In this document: one piece after another, positions 27,901 to 35,098 of the stretch | Numbering within the stretch: the first letter of the stretch is position 1 | How the letters are laid out: the number at the start of each line of letters is the position of its first letter | NCBI GenBank assembly: GCA_015061055.1 | Contig: SUXH01000004.1 | Coordinates: 62,001 to 126,000, forward strand | DNA: 64,000 nucleotides | Source of the DNA: Bacteroidales bacterium | Lineage (GTDB): Bacteria > Bacteroidota > Bacteroidia > Bacteroidales > Muribaculaceae | Direction of reading: 5' to 3' | Position numbers and translations under genes: made by a program | Notes under the pieces: generated by a model | Database searches by the model: none | The model's input: only the letters and a program-made list of their open reading frames with translations | What the model was told of the DNA's origin: nothing

Positions 27901-28569
27901 GTTAACTCTAATGGTGATGGAGTAGGAAGGGTTTCATACGATATTACTCTAAAAAATGGATTGAGTGATGGAACCGACATCAAGAGTCGTGCCGGTATAG
28001 TATTTGATTCCGAAGCAAAAATTATGACTCCTTATTGGATTAACACTACTGATTATGTTAATCCTGTGAGCAGAATTGATACTATTGAATGTGTGAATGA
28101 TAGTGTTGTAACACTACGATTCAGTGGAGAAGATAATCGCTCCGGCGTGTGGAAATATTCTCTATATGTTCAGCCCGGTGACGATTCTGCTTGGTCCTTG
28201 GCTAAGGAGAATATTGAGGTTGATTCTTGTGAATATAAGGTTTATAATGGAATCAATTATGGATTCTGTGTAGTAGCAACCGATTCGGCTGGTAATGTTG
28301 AACAGAAAGAATTGATTAGAGAATTTAATTATATAGGTTTTACTATAGGTGATGCAAATAGTGATGGTATTATTGATGCTGTAGACGTAGTACTTGCCAT
28401 TAGCAAATATCTTGGAGAAGAACCAAAGATTAATTTCTCGGCTACCGATGTTGTGAAAGATGGAGTGATTGATTCACAAGATGTAGTAGGTATACAAAAC
28501 TTATTCTTAAATTCAAATTTAAATCTTTATAGTGTGAAACGACAACGAAAATTAATACTAATAGAATAA
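24964..28569 (+). CDS. Giant secreted multidomain protein with C-terminal dockerin-like module
   Basis: A 1201-residue exported protein (signal peptide 1-19, ending VLGQ). The first 300 residues hold four or five repeats of about 65 residues, each beginning with a Tyr/Trp strand (RYWFDVND, KYWFDGDF, CYYTIDG, EYWVNGN) and ending with an L-x-DG-x-H type turn (LKDGFHTIQ, ISDGLHRLT). The middle has beta-sandwich stretches and an APGDPNEMYGY motif as found in large Bacteroidetes surface proteins. Near residues 1120-1185 are two EF-like calcium loops, GDANSDGIIDAVD and TDVVKDGVIDSQD, spaced as in type I dockerins; the second loop has Val where Asn is usual. Dockerins bind cohesins, and the next gene, starting on the very next base, encodes a cohesin-like protein. 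Confidence 0.8.
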   Translation: MRKALFSYLFLLLSLSVLGQDKYNYRYWFDVNDRKCVLGTSQSNVWNIDVDVSELDDALHSFNIQVQDSVGMWSSPISKYFYKKYTSDYSVKYWFDGDFTTAKEINEIGTTSIDVSHLKDGFHTIQSVVKSKGALSNVETRYFIKIPQTVGVDYMTCFCYIDDKAYKQERVSSSGGILNWTFDVESLSQGLHRVQIFLVTPSGAMSSTANGFFLRVPTQNELTTLKCYYTIDGADNDGAENKYIQAGTYSNGLYHFDLDVANISDGLHRLTYMLIGEDGMITSSKSSFFYKTPLGGNGISRWEYWVNGNYSIKHINTLDVPKTPLQIISLLPVESYPIRSSCFDIRVEDEKPVLYAKNDINFRFYDKAGRIIDVSKQYVDESVRQELNQDEMPVLQSGVATRINRPADNEIKWYKFEAEEGDSLVLYTDRTCTFDVFSPTGKPVYSASGAEAVKASGTHLYETGTFYVAIHDMTAKYGNDINLNFQLIDKYAVLEYSPNKSANIGLVDLWFKGNGFDYLKSVRLENEEVSINADSLVYCNNVIAKAHFDFYKNEAKLGDYNIILDFYDNAKDSVIVIPNGFKIEEAIKGDIEVTVETERILADPYPITVKLKNTGNVGYWGIPLNIAYDNVDAFDGVDFIDFSLAFPNDTINPLAPPYVIVDNLVGLGLKGLFMPLVIPYIGPNEEYILTLGARAKGHTIFNLYAWAGTPWSEEQQEQLYSIKTIAPKEYSDALKVQSNLTTARQMGGLGVSNVRVAVGIGAALGGIVITGTHARENMYQSMGAGVMGDNFEDYRMQYRGTPVSPSSIAENCLPNNHHLNDYAGLLFQMAENATPRPRPNPIETLAPGDPNEMYGYKSESGSHYINNDVSNVYYDIEFENDPEIATASAHTIIVTDTIDSRYHNLSSFAATKVIIGDAELNLNGEKEFVKTLDLRPRIDVIAQVELKYNESTGVVQWIISSLDPMTMEPTIDAMQGVLPVNSNGDGVGRVSYDITLKNGLSDGTDIKSRAGIVFDSEAKIMTPYWINTTDYVNPVSRIDTIECVNDSVVTLRFSGEDNRSGVWKYSLYVQPGDDSAWSLAKENIEVDSCEYKVYNGINYGFCVVATDSAGNVEQKELIREFNYIGFTIGDANSDGIIDAVDVVLAISKYLGEEPKINFSATDVVKDGVIDSQDVVGIQNLFLNSNLNLYSVKRQRKLILIE

Positions 28570-29658
28570 ATGATGAAGAAAGTAATTTTCAGCTTGTTGA
28601 GTGCAATGGTTATGTTGCATACTCAAGCGCAAACAGAAACATTGAAAGTATGGGTAGATGATGCTACTATCACTGCCGACGGGAGTACGGTTACTAAATT
28701 AGTAATATCAGAAAATGATATAGTTGACTACACTGCTTTTAGCTTAAGCCTTATTGTTCCTAATGGTGTAACTGTGGCTAAGGTGAAGCAAGGTAGGGAA
28801 TATGTAAATGATATTCAACTTACAGATAGAGCAACATCAACTCACTCTATCAGTTGCAATATGCTTGAAGATGGTAAAACAATTAAAATTATTGCAACTT
28901 CATCAAGTAACCATGATTTTTATCCTGATGATGTAGATGGCAATCTTATTGATGAAATTTTCACAATAGGACTTGTTGCAGATCCTTCAATTGCAAATGG
29001 AGATTATAACATTGAAATCGTAGAATGTAAATTTGTAATGAAAGAGAATGCTACTGCATCTGTTCCGAATAGTGATGTGACAGCAAAACTTACTATAACT
29101 GGTGGGGTAGATTCTAATGTAATTAACTATTCGCTTGATGAAAGTGGTATAGGTACGTTAATACTACCTTTTGAGGCACAAGTACCTAATGGAATGGAGA
29201 TTTGTCGTTGTGTTTCAATTACAAATGAATATGTTGTACTTGAAACACAATCAACAATTCCTGCGAATATTCCTGTAGTGGTTTTGGGGAATCCTGGTAA
29301 TTATACATTTACGGGTATACCAACTCACACTGAGGACACATACTTTGATGGCAATTATGTTGGAGTATATAGTAATAGAACTATCACAAATGGATATGTT
29401 TTAAAAAATGTAGAAGGTGTATTAGGTTTTTATGCTGTAAATAGTGAAACTTCTGTTACAATTCCTACTTTTAGATGTTATCTACAAGGTAACTATGGTA
29501 CTAATATGATTCCACTTGACCTATCTACTACTTCTATTGATGAAATATTAAATAATTCTTCAAATGAAAATTACTATGATTTACAAGGTAGATATGCAAA
29601 ATATCCTGTAAATAGTGGGATATATGTAAAAAAAGGTGAGAAAATATTGAAACGATAA
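28570..29658 (+). CDS. Secreted cohesin-like domain protein with sorting-like C-terminus
   Basis: A 362-residue exported protein (signal peptide 1-21, ending HTQAQ). Residues about 24-178 resemble the cohesin/carbohydrate-binding beta-sandwich: VDDATITADGSTVTKLVISE, DYTAFSLSLIVPNGVTVAKV, TDRATSTHSISCNML and IFTIGLVADPSIANGDYNIE follow the strand order of cohesin modules. A second beta domain (about 180-325) follows. The tail NYYDLQGRYAK...SGIYVKKGEKILKR is like the type-9-type sorting or anchoring segment of the glycosidase at 20.4 kb. It starts directly after the dockerin-bearing gene, and a second ATG three bases on is an alternative start. Cohesin assignment is by pattern only. Confidence 0.7.
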   Translation: MMKKVIFSLLSAMVMLHTQAQTETLKVWVDDATITADGSTVTKLVISENDIVDYTAFSLSLIVPNGVTVAKVKQGREYVNDIQLTDRATSTHSISCNMLEDGKTIKIIATSSSNHDFYPDDVDGNLIDEIFTIGLVADPSIANGDYNIEIVECKFVMKENATASVPNSDVTAKLTITGGVDSNVINYSLDESGIGTLILPFEAQVPNGMEICRCVSITNEYVVLETQSTIPANIPVVVLGNPGNYTFTGIPTHTEDTYFDGNYVGVYSNRTITNGYVLKNVEGVLGFYAVNSETSVTIPTFRCYLQGNYGTNMIPLDLSTTSIDEILNNSSNENYYDLQGRYAKYPVNSGIYVKKGEKILKR

Positions 29659-29678
29659 CATATTCTTATTTGTAACTT

Positions 29679-29716
29679 AAGGCTTGTAACCGGTAATGGT
29701 TGCAAGCCTTTTTTTA
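29679..29716 (+). terminator. Terminator of the secreted cassette
   Basis: AAGGCTTG (29679-29686) pairs with CAAGCCTT (29703-29710); inner TAACC/GGTT pairing adds to the stem, and a T-run follows. It lies 8 bases before direct-repeat copy 2. Confidence 0.85.
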
Positions 29717-29723
29717 ATATATG

Positions 29724-29839
29724 ATTTGGATTACTACGTAATAATATGCGATAAAAAGAATAAGGGTAGATGTAAATCTAAGAGGTATACATTAGCTGAG
29801 GGGTGATTTTGTTGTGTTGTGTATTTGTTTATGTGTAAT
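29724..29839. repeat. 116-bp direct repeat, copy 2
   Basis: Second copy of the block at 23393-23508, same orientation, 114 of 116 positions identical, 6331 bases downstream. It lies between the cassette terminator and the promoter of the thioredoxin-fold lipoprotein. Confidence 0.97.
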
Positions 29840-29864
29840 ACTTTCTATTAAGCAGATAAATTTG

Positions 29865-29872
29865 TATCTTTG
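29865..29872 (+). promoter_or_regulatory. -7 box of the thioredoxin-fold lipoprotein gene
   Basis: TATCTTTG, an exact -7 match 25 bases before the start codon; no clear TTG is present at the -33 position. Confidence 0.5.
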
Positions 29873-29897
29873 ACGGCTGAAATTTAATATAAGGATT

Positions 29898-30986
29898 ATG
29901 AAAAAGTATAATGTCTATATTTTGGCTCTTGTTGCGGTGGTTATGGCTGCATGTGACAACGGAGTGTTTAAGGTGAGTGGTAAAATAGAAGGAGCAAACG
30001 ATACTACCAAAATGGTGGTGGAAGTGGCTGATAATGGTTGGTGGCTTATCGTAGACTCTGTGAAGTGTAATAAGAATGGAGAATTTTCAATGACTCAACC
30101 GGCACCACAATATGCCGATGTTTATCGCTTGCGTTACAATAATAAGTCGATTTATTTCCCTATCGATAGTGTAGATAATGTGGTGATAACAAGCAATATG
30201 GCAAAATTTGCCACTGATTATACTATTACCGGTACTGCGTTGGCAGAGGATATGATGAATGTAGATAGGCGTGCTATGCAAATGCATAGTGCGAGTGTAG
30301 ATGAATTAAAGGCATGGAAAGCTGAACTTGCAAATGTGATTCTTGCTAATCCAAGTAGCATTGTTGCTTATTATATTATAAATAAGTATATTGGAGATAC
30401 TCCACTATATAATCCTCAAGATAAAGATGACTTAAAGATGATTAGTGCAGTGGCAAATGCTTACAACGTGTTCAAGCCATCGGATCCTCGTACAGAATAC
30501 CTTGTAAACTTGGCTGTGAGTAACCGCCGTCGAGTGAATCCTGTGAAAAGTGATTCGGTAGTGTCGGTGGTGGCTACTGAAATACCATTATTGGATATTT
30601 CTCTGCAAGATGAAAATGGAAAGGTTCAGCAGTTGAGTGAAATAGCGTCGCAAGGTAAGGTGGTTTTGTTGAATTTCACTGTGTATGGTGATGAATTGTC
30701 GCCTGCATTTAATAAGGTGCTATCTGATGAATACAAAAAATATAACAAAAGGGGGCTTGAAATCTATCAGATTGCATACGATTATGATGAGTTCCAATGG
30801 CGTCAGGCAGCAAAGAACTTACCATGGATTACAGTGCTTGATTCTGACGGAATCCAATCCAAGAATCTGACTATGTACAATGTGTATAGTTTCCCTGAGA
30901 TTTTTATTATAAACCGAAAGGGGGAAATTGTAGAGCGTGTGGTTGATATTGGACAGCTTTCAAAAATTATTGCAAAGTATATGTGA
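29898..30986 (+). CDS. DUF4369/TlpA-like thioredoxin-fold lipoprotein lacking the CXXC motif
   Basis: A 362-residue lipoprotein (signal ending VVMAAC, cysteine at residue 19). Residues about 24-115 match the DUF4369 beta domain (FKVSGKIEGANDTTKMVVEV) that precedes many Bacteroidetes thioredoxin-like proteins. The C-terminal 140 residues have the TlpA/AhpC fold (GKVVLLNFTVYGDELSPAFNK, FPEIFIINRKGEIVERV), but where active members have WCxxC this one has VYGDELSP, with no cysteine. It therefore cannot act as a classical disulfide oxidoreductase; a structural or binding role is more likely. Monocistronic, with a terminator at 31015-31042. Confidence 0.83.
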   Translation: MKKYNVYILALVAVVMAACDNGVFKVSGKIEGANDTTKMVVEVADNGWWLIVDSVKCNKNGEFSMTQPAPQYADVYRLRYNNKSIYFPIDSVDNVVITSNMAKFATDYTITGTALAEDMMNVDRRAMQMHSASVDELKAWKAELANVILANPSSIVAYYIINKYIGDTPLYNPQDKDDLKMISAVANAYNVFKPSDPRTEYLVNLAVSNRRRVNPVKSDSVVSVVATEIPLLDISLQDENGKVQQLSEIASQGKVVLLNFTVYGDELSPAFNKVLSDEYKKYNKRGLEIYQIAYDYDEFQWRQAAKNLPWITVLDSDGIQSKNLTMYNVYSFPEIFIINRKGEIVERVVDIGQLSKIIAKYM

Positions 30987-31014
30987 TAAATCGAAAGGCT
31001 TAAAGAAAACGTCT

Positions 31015-31042
31015 AAAATGAGAAGTGATAGCTTCTCATTTT
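31015..31042. terminator. Terminator between convergent lipoprotein and glycosyltransferase genes
   Basis: AAAATGAGAAG (31015-31025) pairs with CTTCTCATTTT (31032-31042), followed by TTTT on the plus strand. Its right arm overlaps the last codons of the minus-strand GT2 gene. Confidence 0.75.
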
Positions 31043-31836
31043 TTTTGTTTGTGATAATAGGAGATTCCGGCAATTAGGTGACGGAGATTGAGGAAGAAAC
31101 CGAGTCGATTGGCTTTGTTGAGTCGATGTGCTTTTAAAATGAGTCTTATAGTGGCGGTGATAGGATATGCAATACTGATATATGCTCCTTCTGCCATAAT
31201 TACCCCCGGATTACTTGTTCTCGTTGAGGCTGTTGTGGGGTGATTGTGTTCTACAATGATAATTGGGAAAAAACGACAATTCAGTCCTGATTTCACTGCG
31301 TCGAGAATAAATATATTGTCTTCGCCTGATTGAAGTACAGGTGCACCAAGTCCGAAAAGTTCGTTGAACCAAAACTTGCCTTGAACCGAATTACGACGAA
31401 ATGCTATTTCAATAGATGAAACGTAATATCCTTTATCGAATTTCTTCAAGTTGAAAGAGTGCGATGAATAAGTTTTGCCCTCAGAACAATGTTTTATTTT
31501 GAAAGTGGCAACATCGATTGCCGGGTTGTCTTGGAATGTGTGTAAAATATCGTTGAAATATTCAGGTCGATAGGTGCAATCGTCGTCGGCAATTAGACAG
31601 ATGTCGCCCGACGCATTTCTGAGTGCGTTGTTACGGTTTCGGCTCAGCCCACGTCCTTGTAGAGTGATTATTTTTATGTCGTTACGTTTTAATTCGTTTG
31701 GAATCTCATAGGGAGTGAAATGTTCGGAGTGTTGCCACGAAATGAGGTAGCTCACACCTTCGATAGGAGCGAGAATAAGGTTCTTAATGTTATGTATACC
31801 ATTGTCGATGGTGCAAACTAATAATTCAAGTGTCAT
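31036..31836 (-). CDS. Glycosyltransferase family 2 protein
   Basis: A 266-residue GT-A-type transferase. The donor-site acidic motif is visible as LIADDDCTYRPEYF near residue 83, preceded by GRGLSRNRNNALRNASGD, the typical family 2 segment. The C-terminal part has QSGEDNIFILDAVKSG with the catalytic-base-type acidic residues. It has no membrane anchor except a weakly hydrophobic end. Its start overlaps the stop of the upstream GT gene by 4 bases, so the two form a minus-strand pair. Confidence 0.88.
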   Translation of the reverse strand: MTLELLVCTIDNGIHNIKNLILAPIEGVSYLISWQHSEHFTPYEIPNELKRNDIKIITLQGRGLSRNRNNALRNASGDICLIADDDCTYRPEYFNDILHTFQDNPAIDVATFKIKHCSEGKTYSSHSFNLKKFDKGYYVSSIEIAFRRNSVQGKFWFNELFGLGAPVLQSGEDNIFILDAVKSGLNCRFFPIIIVEHNHPTTASTRTSNPGVIMAEGAYISIAYPITATIRLILKAHRLNKANRLGFFLNLRHLIAGISYYHKQKK

Positions 31837-32945
31837 TTCGCTATAATTTTATTCCAGAAATCAATATGCTTTTTAGCTACTATGTTACTATCGTTGTGCT
31901 TTACCACGAAATCGCGACTTGCACGTGACAGAGCCGGGAGTTGGCTCTTGTTTAGTACAAGCCATTCAAGTTTGTTGTAGATATCGTCTTCAATAAGTGG
32001 TGAAACATTAATGATGGGACGATTCTCGGCTTCACCTATGAAATCGTAGTATTCGGGTTCGGCTCCCGACACTGCGATCATACCTTGTGCCATAGTCACA
32101 AGGGCATTGGTGGCAGGTGTGTAGGAATATAATTGGTCGAGGACAACGTGTGAAGAACTCATCAGTTGGAGATACTCCTTGTATGGGACATTTTCGGCTA
32201 TTGCAAGTTCGCATAACTGAGGGTAGCGAGCAGTGATTCGTTGGGCTGCTTCGAGTAGACGATCAGCTCCTTTCAGTATTGTCTTTTGTCGTTGAATACC
32301 TATGAAGAAACGTACCTTGTTAGGTTCATTCTCGATGTATCGAGGGGGTAATGCATCGGTATTGATAGGAATACCTGCATAGGTGAGAGGTTTATCAATG
32401 TTTTTGTAAGATACGTAATATTCGTATAGGCAAGCAACGATTCCGTCCATATTATTGATGAAATGGTGGTGGTAATCCACTACTTCGGGATTGTTCCAAT
32501 GGTTGTGTATAGCCCATTCGTGCGATTTAACATAGGGCGAGGGTTCATTGCCTATAAGAAAGTCGGAATAACGGAATGTGTTGCCGTCGTGGCAAGTGGT
32601 GAGATAGCTATAATCGGTGCAGCATGCCGAATAGAACAAATAGCGGTTGTTTTGTTTTAGGTAAGTAAGTACTTGTAAGAGCTTGTCCGGTTTGAGTGTT
32701 AAAAAGTGAGGACTGATGAAGTGAACGATGTCGAATCCACGCATTTTAGCAAGTAAGAATGGTAGCTTTGTGGCAAATTTTACAGAGCCAAATAGTCCTT
32801 CTTGACGAGTGATGTTGATATCGCAGTCGATGCGTTGCCAAGAGCACCCGGTAGATGCCACTATGCATTCGTGTCCGGCACCTCTCAATGCGTGCGCCAA
32901 AGTATTATGGAAGTTACTTACATCGCCTAAAAATAATATCTTCAT
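31833..32945 (-). CDS. Glycosyltransferase (GT-B fold, GT4-like)
   Basis: A 370-residue GT-B-type transferase starting MKILFLGDVSNFHNTLAHAL. The C-terminal half has RFFIGIQRQKTILKGADRLL, a donor-domain start, and DQLYSYTPATNALVTMAQGM with AEPEYYDFIGEAENRP replacing the usual E-x7-E motif region. It is a paralogue of the divergent gene at 33037 (same MKILxxGxxSN start, same DQLYSYTP motif). The frame extends upstream to a TTG at 32966, but the ATG at 32945 matches the paralogue start. Confidence 0.85.
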   Translation of the reverse strand: MKILFLGDVSNFHNTLAHALRGAGHECIVASTGCSWQRIDCDINITRQEGLFGSVKFATKLPFLLAKMRGFDIVHFISPHFLTLKPDKLLQVLTYLKQNNRYLFYSACCTDYSYLTTCHDGNTFRYSDFLIGNEPSPYVKSHEWAIHNHWNNPEVVDYHHHFINNMDGIVACLYEYYVSYKNIDKPLTYAGIPINTDALPPRYIENEPNKVRFFIGIQRQKTILKGADRLLEAAQRITARYPQLCELAIAENVPYKEYLQLMSSSHVVLDQLYSYTPATNALVTMAQGMIAVSGAEPEYYDFIGEAENRPIINVSPLIEDDIYNKLEWLVLNKSQLPALSRASRDFVVKHNDSNIVAKKHIDFWNKIIAK

Positions 32946-33020
32946 CTTCAAATAGGATGTTACCAACTGCGAAATTACAAAAGATTAGTGAAAAAACGAG
33001 GAGTGTAAACTCTTTTTTAG

Positions 33021-33028
33021 TATTTTTG
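33021..33028 (+). promoter_or_regulatory. -7 box directly before a glycosyltransferase gene
   Basis: TATTTTTG ends 8 bases before the ATG at 33037. With the usual start 4 bases past the box, the leader would be about 5 bases. Confidence 0.5.
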
Positions 33029-33036
33029 TAGCTGTT

Positions 33037-34146
33037 ATGAAGATTTTATTAGTGGGCGAGTATAGCAATGTGCATTGGACACTTGCAAAAGGGCTTAGAG
33101 CATTAGGTCATAAAGTAATCGTAGCATCGAATGGGGATTTTTGGAAAAATTATCCTAGAGATATTGATTTGCGACGTGATTCGTTGGGTAAGAAGGACAC
33201 GTTATCGTTCTTGTGGCGCTTGGTGAAGGCGTTGCCCAAAATGCGAGGATATGATGTAGTACAACTAATCAATCCCATATTTGTTGAACTTACTCCCGAT
33301 AAAATATATCCCATATATAATTACCTTAGAAAGCACAATAAGAAGGTGTTTATGTCGGCTTGTGGTATGGATTATTATTGGGTGAAAACCGGTCTTGAAA
33401 AGGCGTTTCGTTATGGTGATTTTAATATAGGTGATAAGATGCGACAATGTGCTATGAATGATAGGTTTATAGCAGATTTTATGCAAGGCGCTAAACGAGA
33501 GTTGAATGAATATATCGCAAAGGACTGTGATGGCATAATATCGGGATTATATGAAAATGATGTATGTTATCAACGAGTTTTTCCTGAAAAGACTCAATTT
33601 ATCCCTTTCCCCATTGATATGAGTGAAATAACTCCACGAGTTGCACACCCTGAAAGTGATAAATTAAGAATTTTTATAGGAGTTCAAAAAGGTAGGGAAG
33701 AATATAAAGGAACCGATGTGATGTATCCTTGTTTGCTGAAATTAAAAGAGTCTTATCCTGATAAAGTGGAGGTGCTAAGGGTGGAATCGGTGCCATATAA
33801 AGAGTATTGTGAATTGATGAATACAAGTGATGTGCTTATTGATCAGCTATACTCTTATACACCTTCAATGAATCCGCTTATGGCAATGGCAAAAGGACTT
33901 GTCGTTGTGGGTGGTGGAGAAGAAGAAAACTATGAAATACTTGGAGAAACAGAATTACGCCCGATAGTGAATGTGCTACCCGATGTAAATGATGTGTATG
34001 CCAAACTTGAGTCATTGGTTCTTAATCCAGATGATGTGACTCGTCGCCAACAAGAAAGTGTAACATATATCGAACGACATCACGATCACATAAAGGTTGC
34101 TGCAAGATATGTTGAATTCTGGAATAGCAGAGGAGGTGAAAGATGA
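33037..34146 (+). CDS. Glycosyltransferase (GT-B fold, GT4-like)
   Basis: A 369-residue paralogue of the gene at 31833-32945. Shared landmarks are MKILLVGEYSNVHWTLAKGL, MRGYDVVQLINP, FIGVQKGREEYKGTDVM, VPYKEYCELMNTSDVLIDQL and YSYTPSMNPLMAMAKGLVVV. Probably cytoplasmic or peripheral, adding a sugar to a lipid-linked glycan; donor and acceptor are not predictable. Its stop overlaps the next start by four bases (ATGA), coupling it to the GT2 gene. Confidence 0.86.
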   Translation: MKILLVGEYSNVHWTLAKGLRALGHKVIVASNGDFWKNYPRDIDLRRDSLGKKDTLSFLWRLVKALPKMRGYDVVQLINPIFVELTPDKIYPIYNYLRKHNKKVFMSACGMDYYWVKTGLEKAFRYGDFNIGDKMRQCAMNDRFIADFMQGAKRELNEYIAKDCDGIISGLYENDVCYQRVFPEKTQFIPFPIDMSEITPRVAHPESDKLRIFIGVQKGREEYKGTDVMYPCLLKLKESYPDKVEVLRVESVPYKEYCELMNTSDVLIDQLYSYTPSMNPLMAMAKGLVVVGGGEEENYEILGETELRPIVNVLPDVNDVYAKLESLVLNPDDVTRRQQESVTYIERHHDHIKVAARYVEFWNSRGGER

Positions 34147-35072
34147 TAAAACTTAGTGTAATTGTACCTGTGTATAATGTAGAGGATTATCTCGATACCT
34201 GTGTCAAGAGTTTGCTTAATCAAGGCTTAAGTAATTATGAAATAATACTTGTAAACGACTGCTCATTGGATAATAGTGGGCTGTTGTGCGATGAGTGGGC
34301 GGAGAAGGATGCCCGAATTAAGGTGATTCATTGTGTTGAAAATGGAGGTTTAAGTGAGGCTCGTAATAGAGGTCTTGTAGAAGCAAAAGGAGAGTATGTT
34401 ACTTTTGTTGATTCAGATGATTTTGTTGCTCCCAAATCGTATCAATTAAATTTGGAAATGCTTGAGTCCAACCCCGAGGTAGATGTCATAGAGTTTCCTG
34501 TAAATATTGATTATGGCTCAAGAAATGCTCATATATTAAAACCCGGTAATAATGAAAAGGTAACATTCGTAAAATGGGTAGAACGTCAAGGGTATTGTCA
34601 CTGTTATGCTTGGAATAAGATATATCGTAGAAGTGTGTGGCAAGGAAGGTCTTTTCCCAAAGGTAAATTAATGGAAGACCTTTATACGATACCATATTTA
34701 TTGTCGTCGGTTAAAACTATTATGCTTTCTGATAAGGGAATATATTGTTATTGTAGCAGGGAAGGTACGATATCTCGAAGTATAAATCCTCGAAGTGCGA
34801 GTGATTATCAACAAGCATATATTAAATTATATAATTGGCTGTTAGAGGAGGGGTTTGCAGGTGAGGAGGTTCTTGATGATGTATATTTACGACTATGTAA
34901 TGCGCAGATAGTGTTGAGGGGACTCGGAGTGAATGAAAATATACCACAACGACATATAAAATTAGGTCGTGCAGTGAAATCTAAAATGCCACTGAAAGCA
35001 GTGTTGTGCTCGCTTTTGGGACATCGATACTGCTCTTTTGTGGTAAAGATGCGTAAGTTTTTCAAGAAATAG
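34143..35072 (+). CDS. Glycosyltransferase family 2 protein
   Basis: A 309-residue GT2 with the canonical start LSVIVPVYNVEDYLDTCVKS, then GGLSEARNRGLVEAKGEYV and the donor-binding acidic motif VTFVDSDDFV (near residue 95). A KLMEDLYTIPYLL segment with the expected catalytic acidic residue follows. The tail is basic (FVVKMRKFFKK), which may favour membrane association. Coupled to the upstream GT4-like gene. Confidence 0.92.
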   Translation: MIKLSVIVPVYNVEDYLDTCVKSLLNQGLSNYEIILVNDCSLDNSGLLCDEWAEKDARIKVIHCVENGGLSEARNRGLVEAKGEYVTFVDSDDFVAPKSYQLNLEMLESNPEVDVIEFPVNIDYGSRNAHILKPGNNEKVTFVKWVERQGYCHCYAWNKIYRRSVWQGRSFPKGKLMEDLYTIPYLLSSVKTIMLSDKGIYCYCSREGTISRSINPRSASDYQQAYIKLYNWLLEEGFAGEEVLDDVYLRLCNAQIVLRGLGVNENIPQRHIKLGRAVKSKMPLKAVLCSLLGHRYCSFVVKMRKFFKK

Positions 35073-35083
35073 TATAAAAACAC

Positions 35084-35091
35084 TACCTTTG
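35084..35091 (+). promoter_or_regulatory. -7 box directly before a GT2 gene
   Basis: TACCTTTG ends 7 bases before the ATG at 35099, implying a transcript with almost no leader. Confidence 0.45.
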
Positions 35092-35098
35092 CAATAAG

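Noticed and set aside
23393-29839. Insertion sequence or transposon bounded by the 116-bp repeats
   Set aside because: The repeats are direct, lack terminal inverted repeats, and no transposase or integrase gene lies between them; retained only as a repeat-bracketed cassette.
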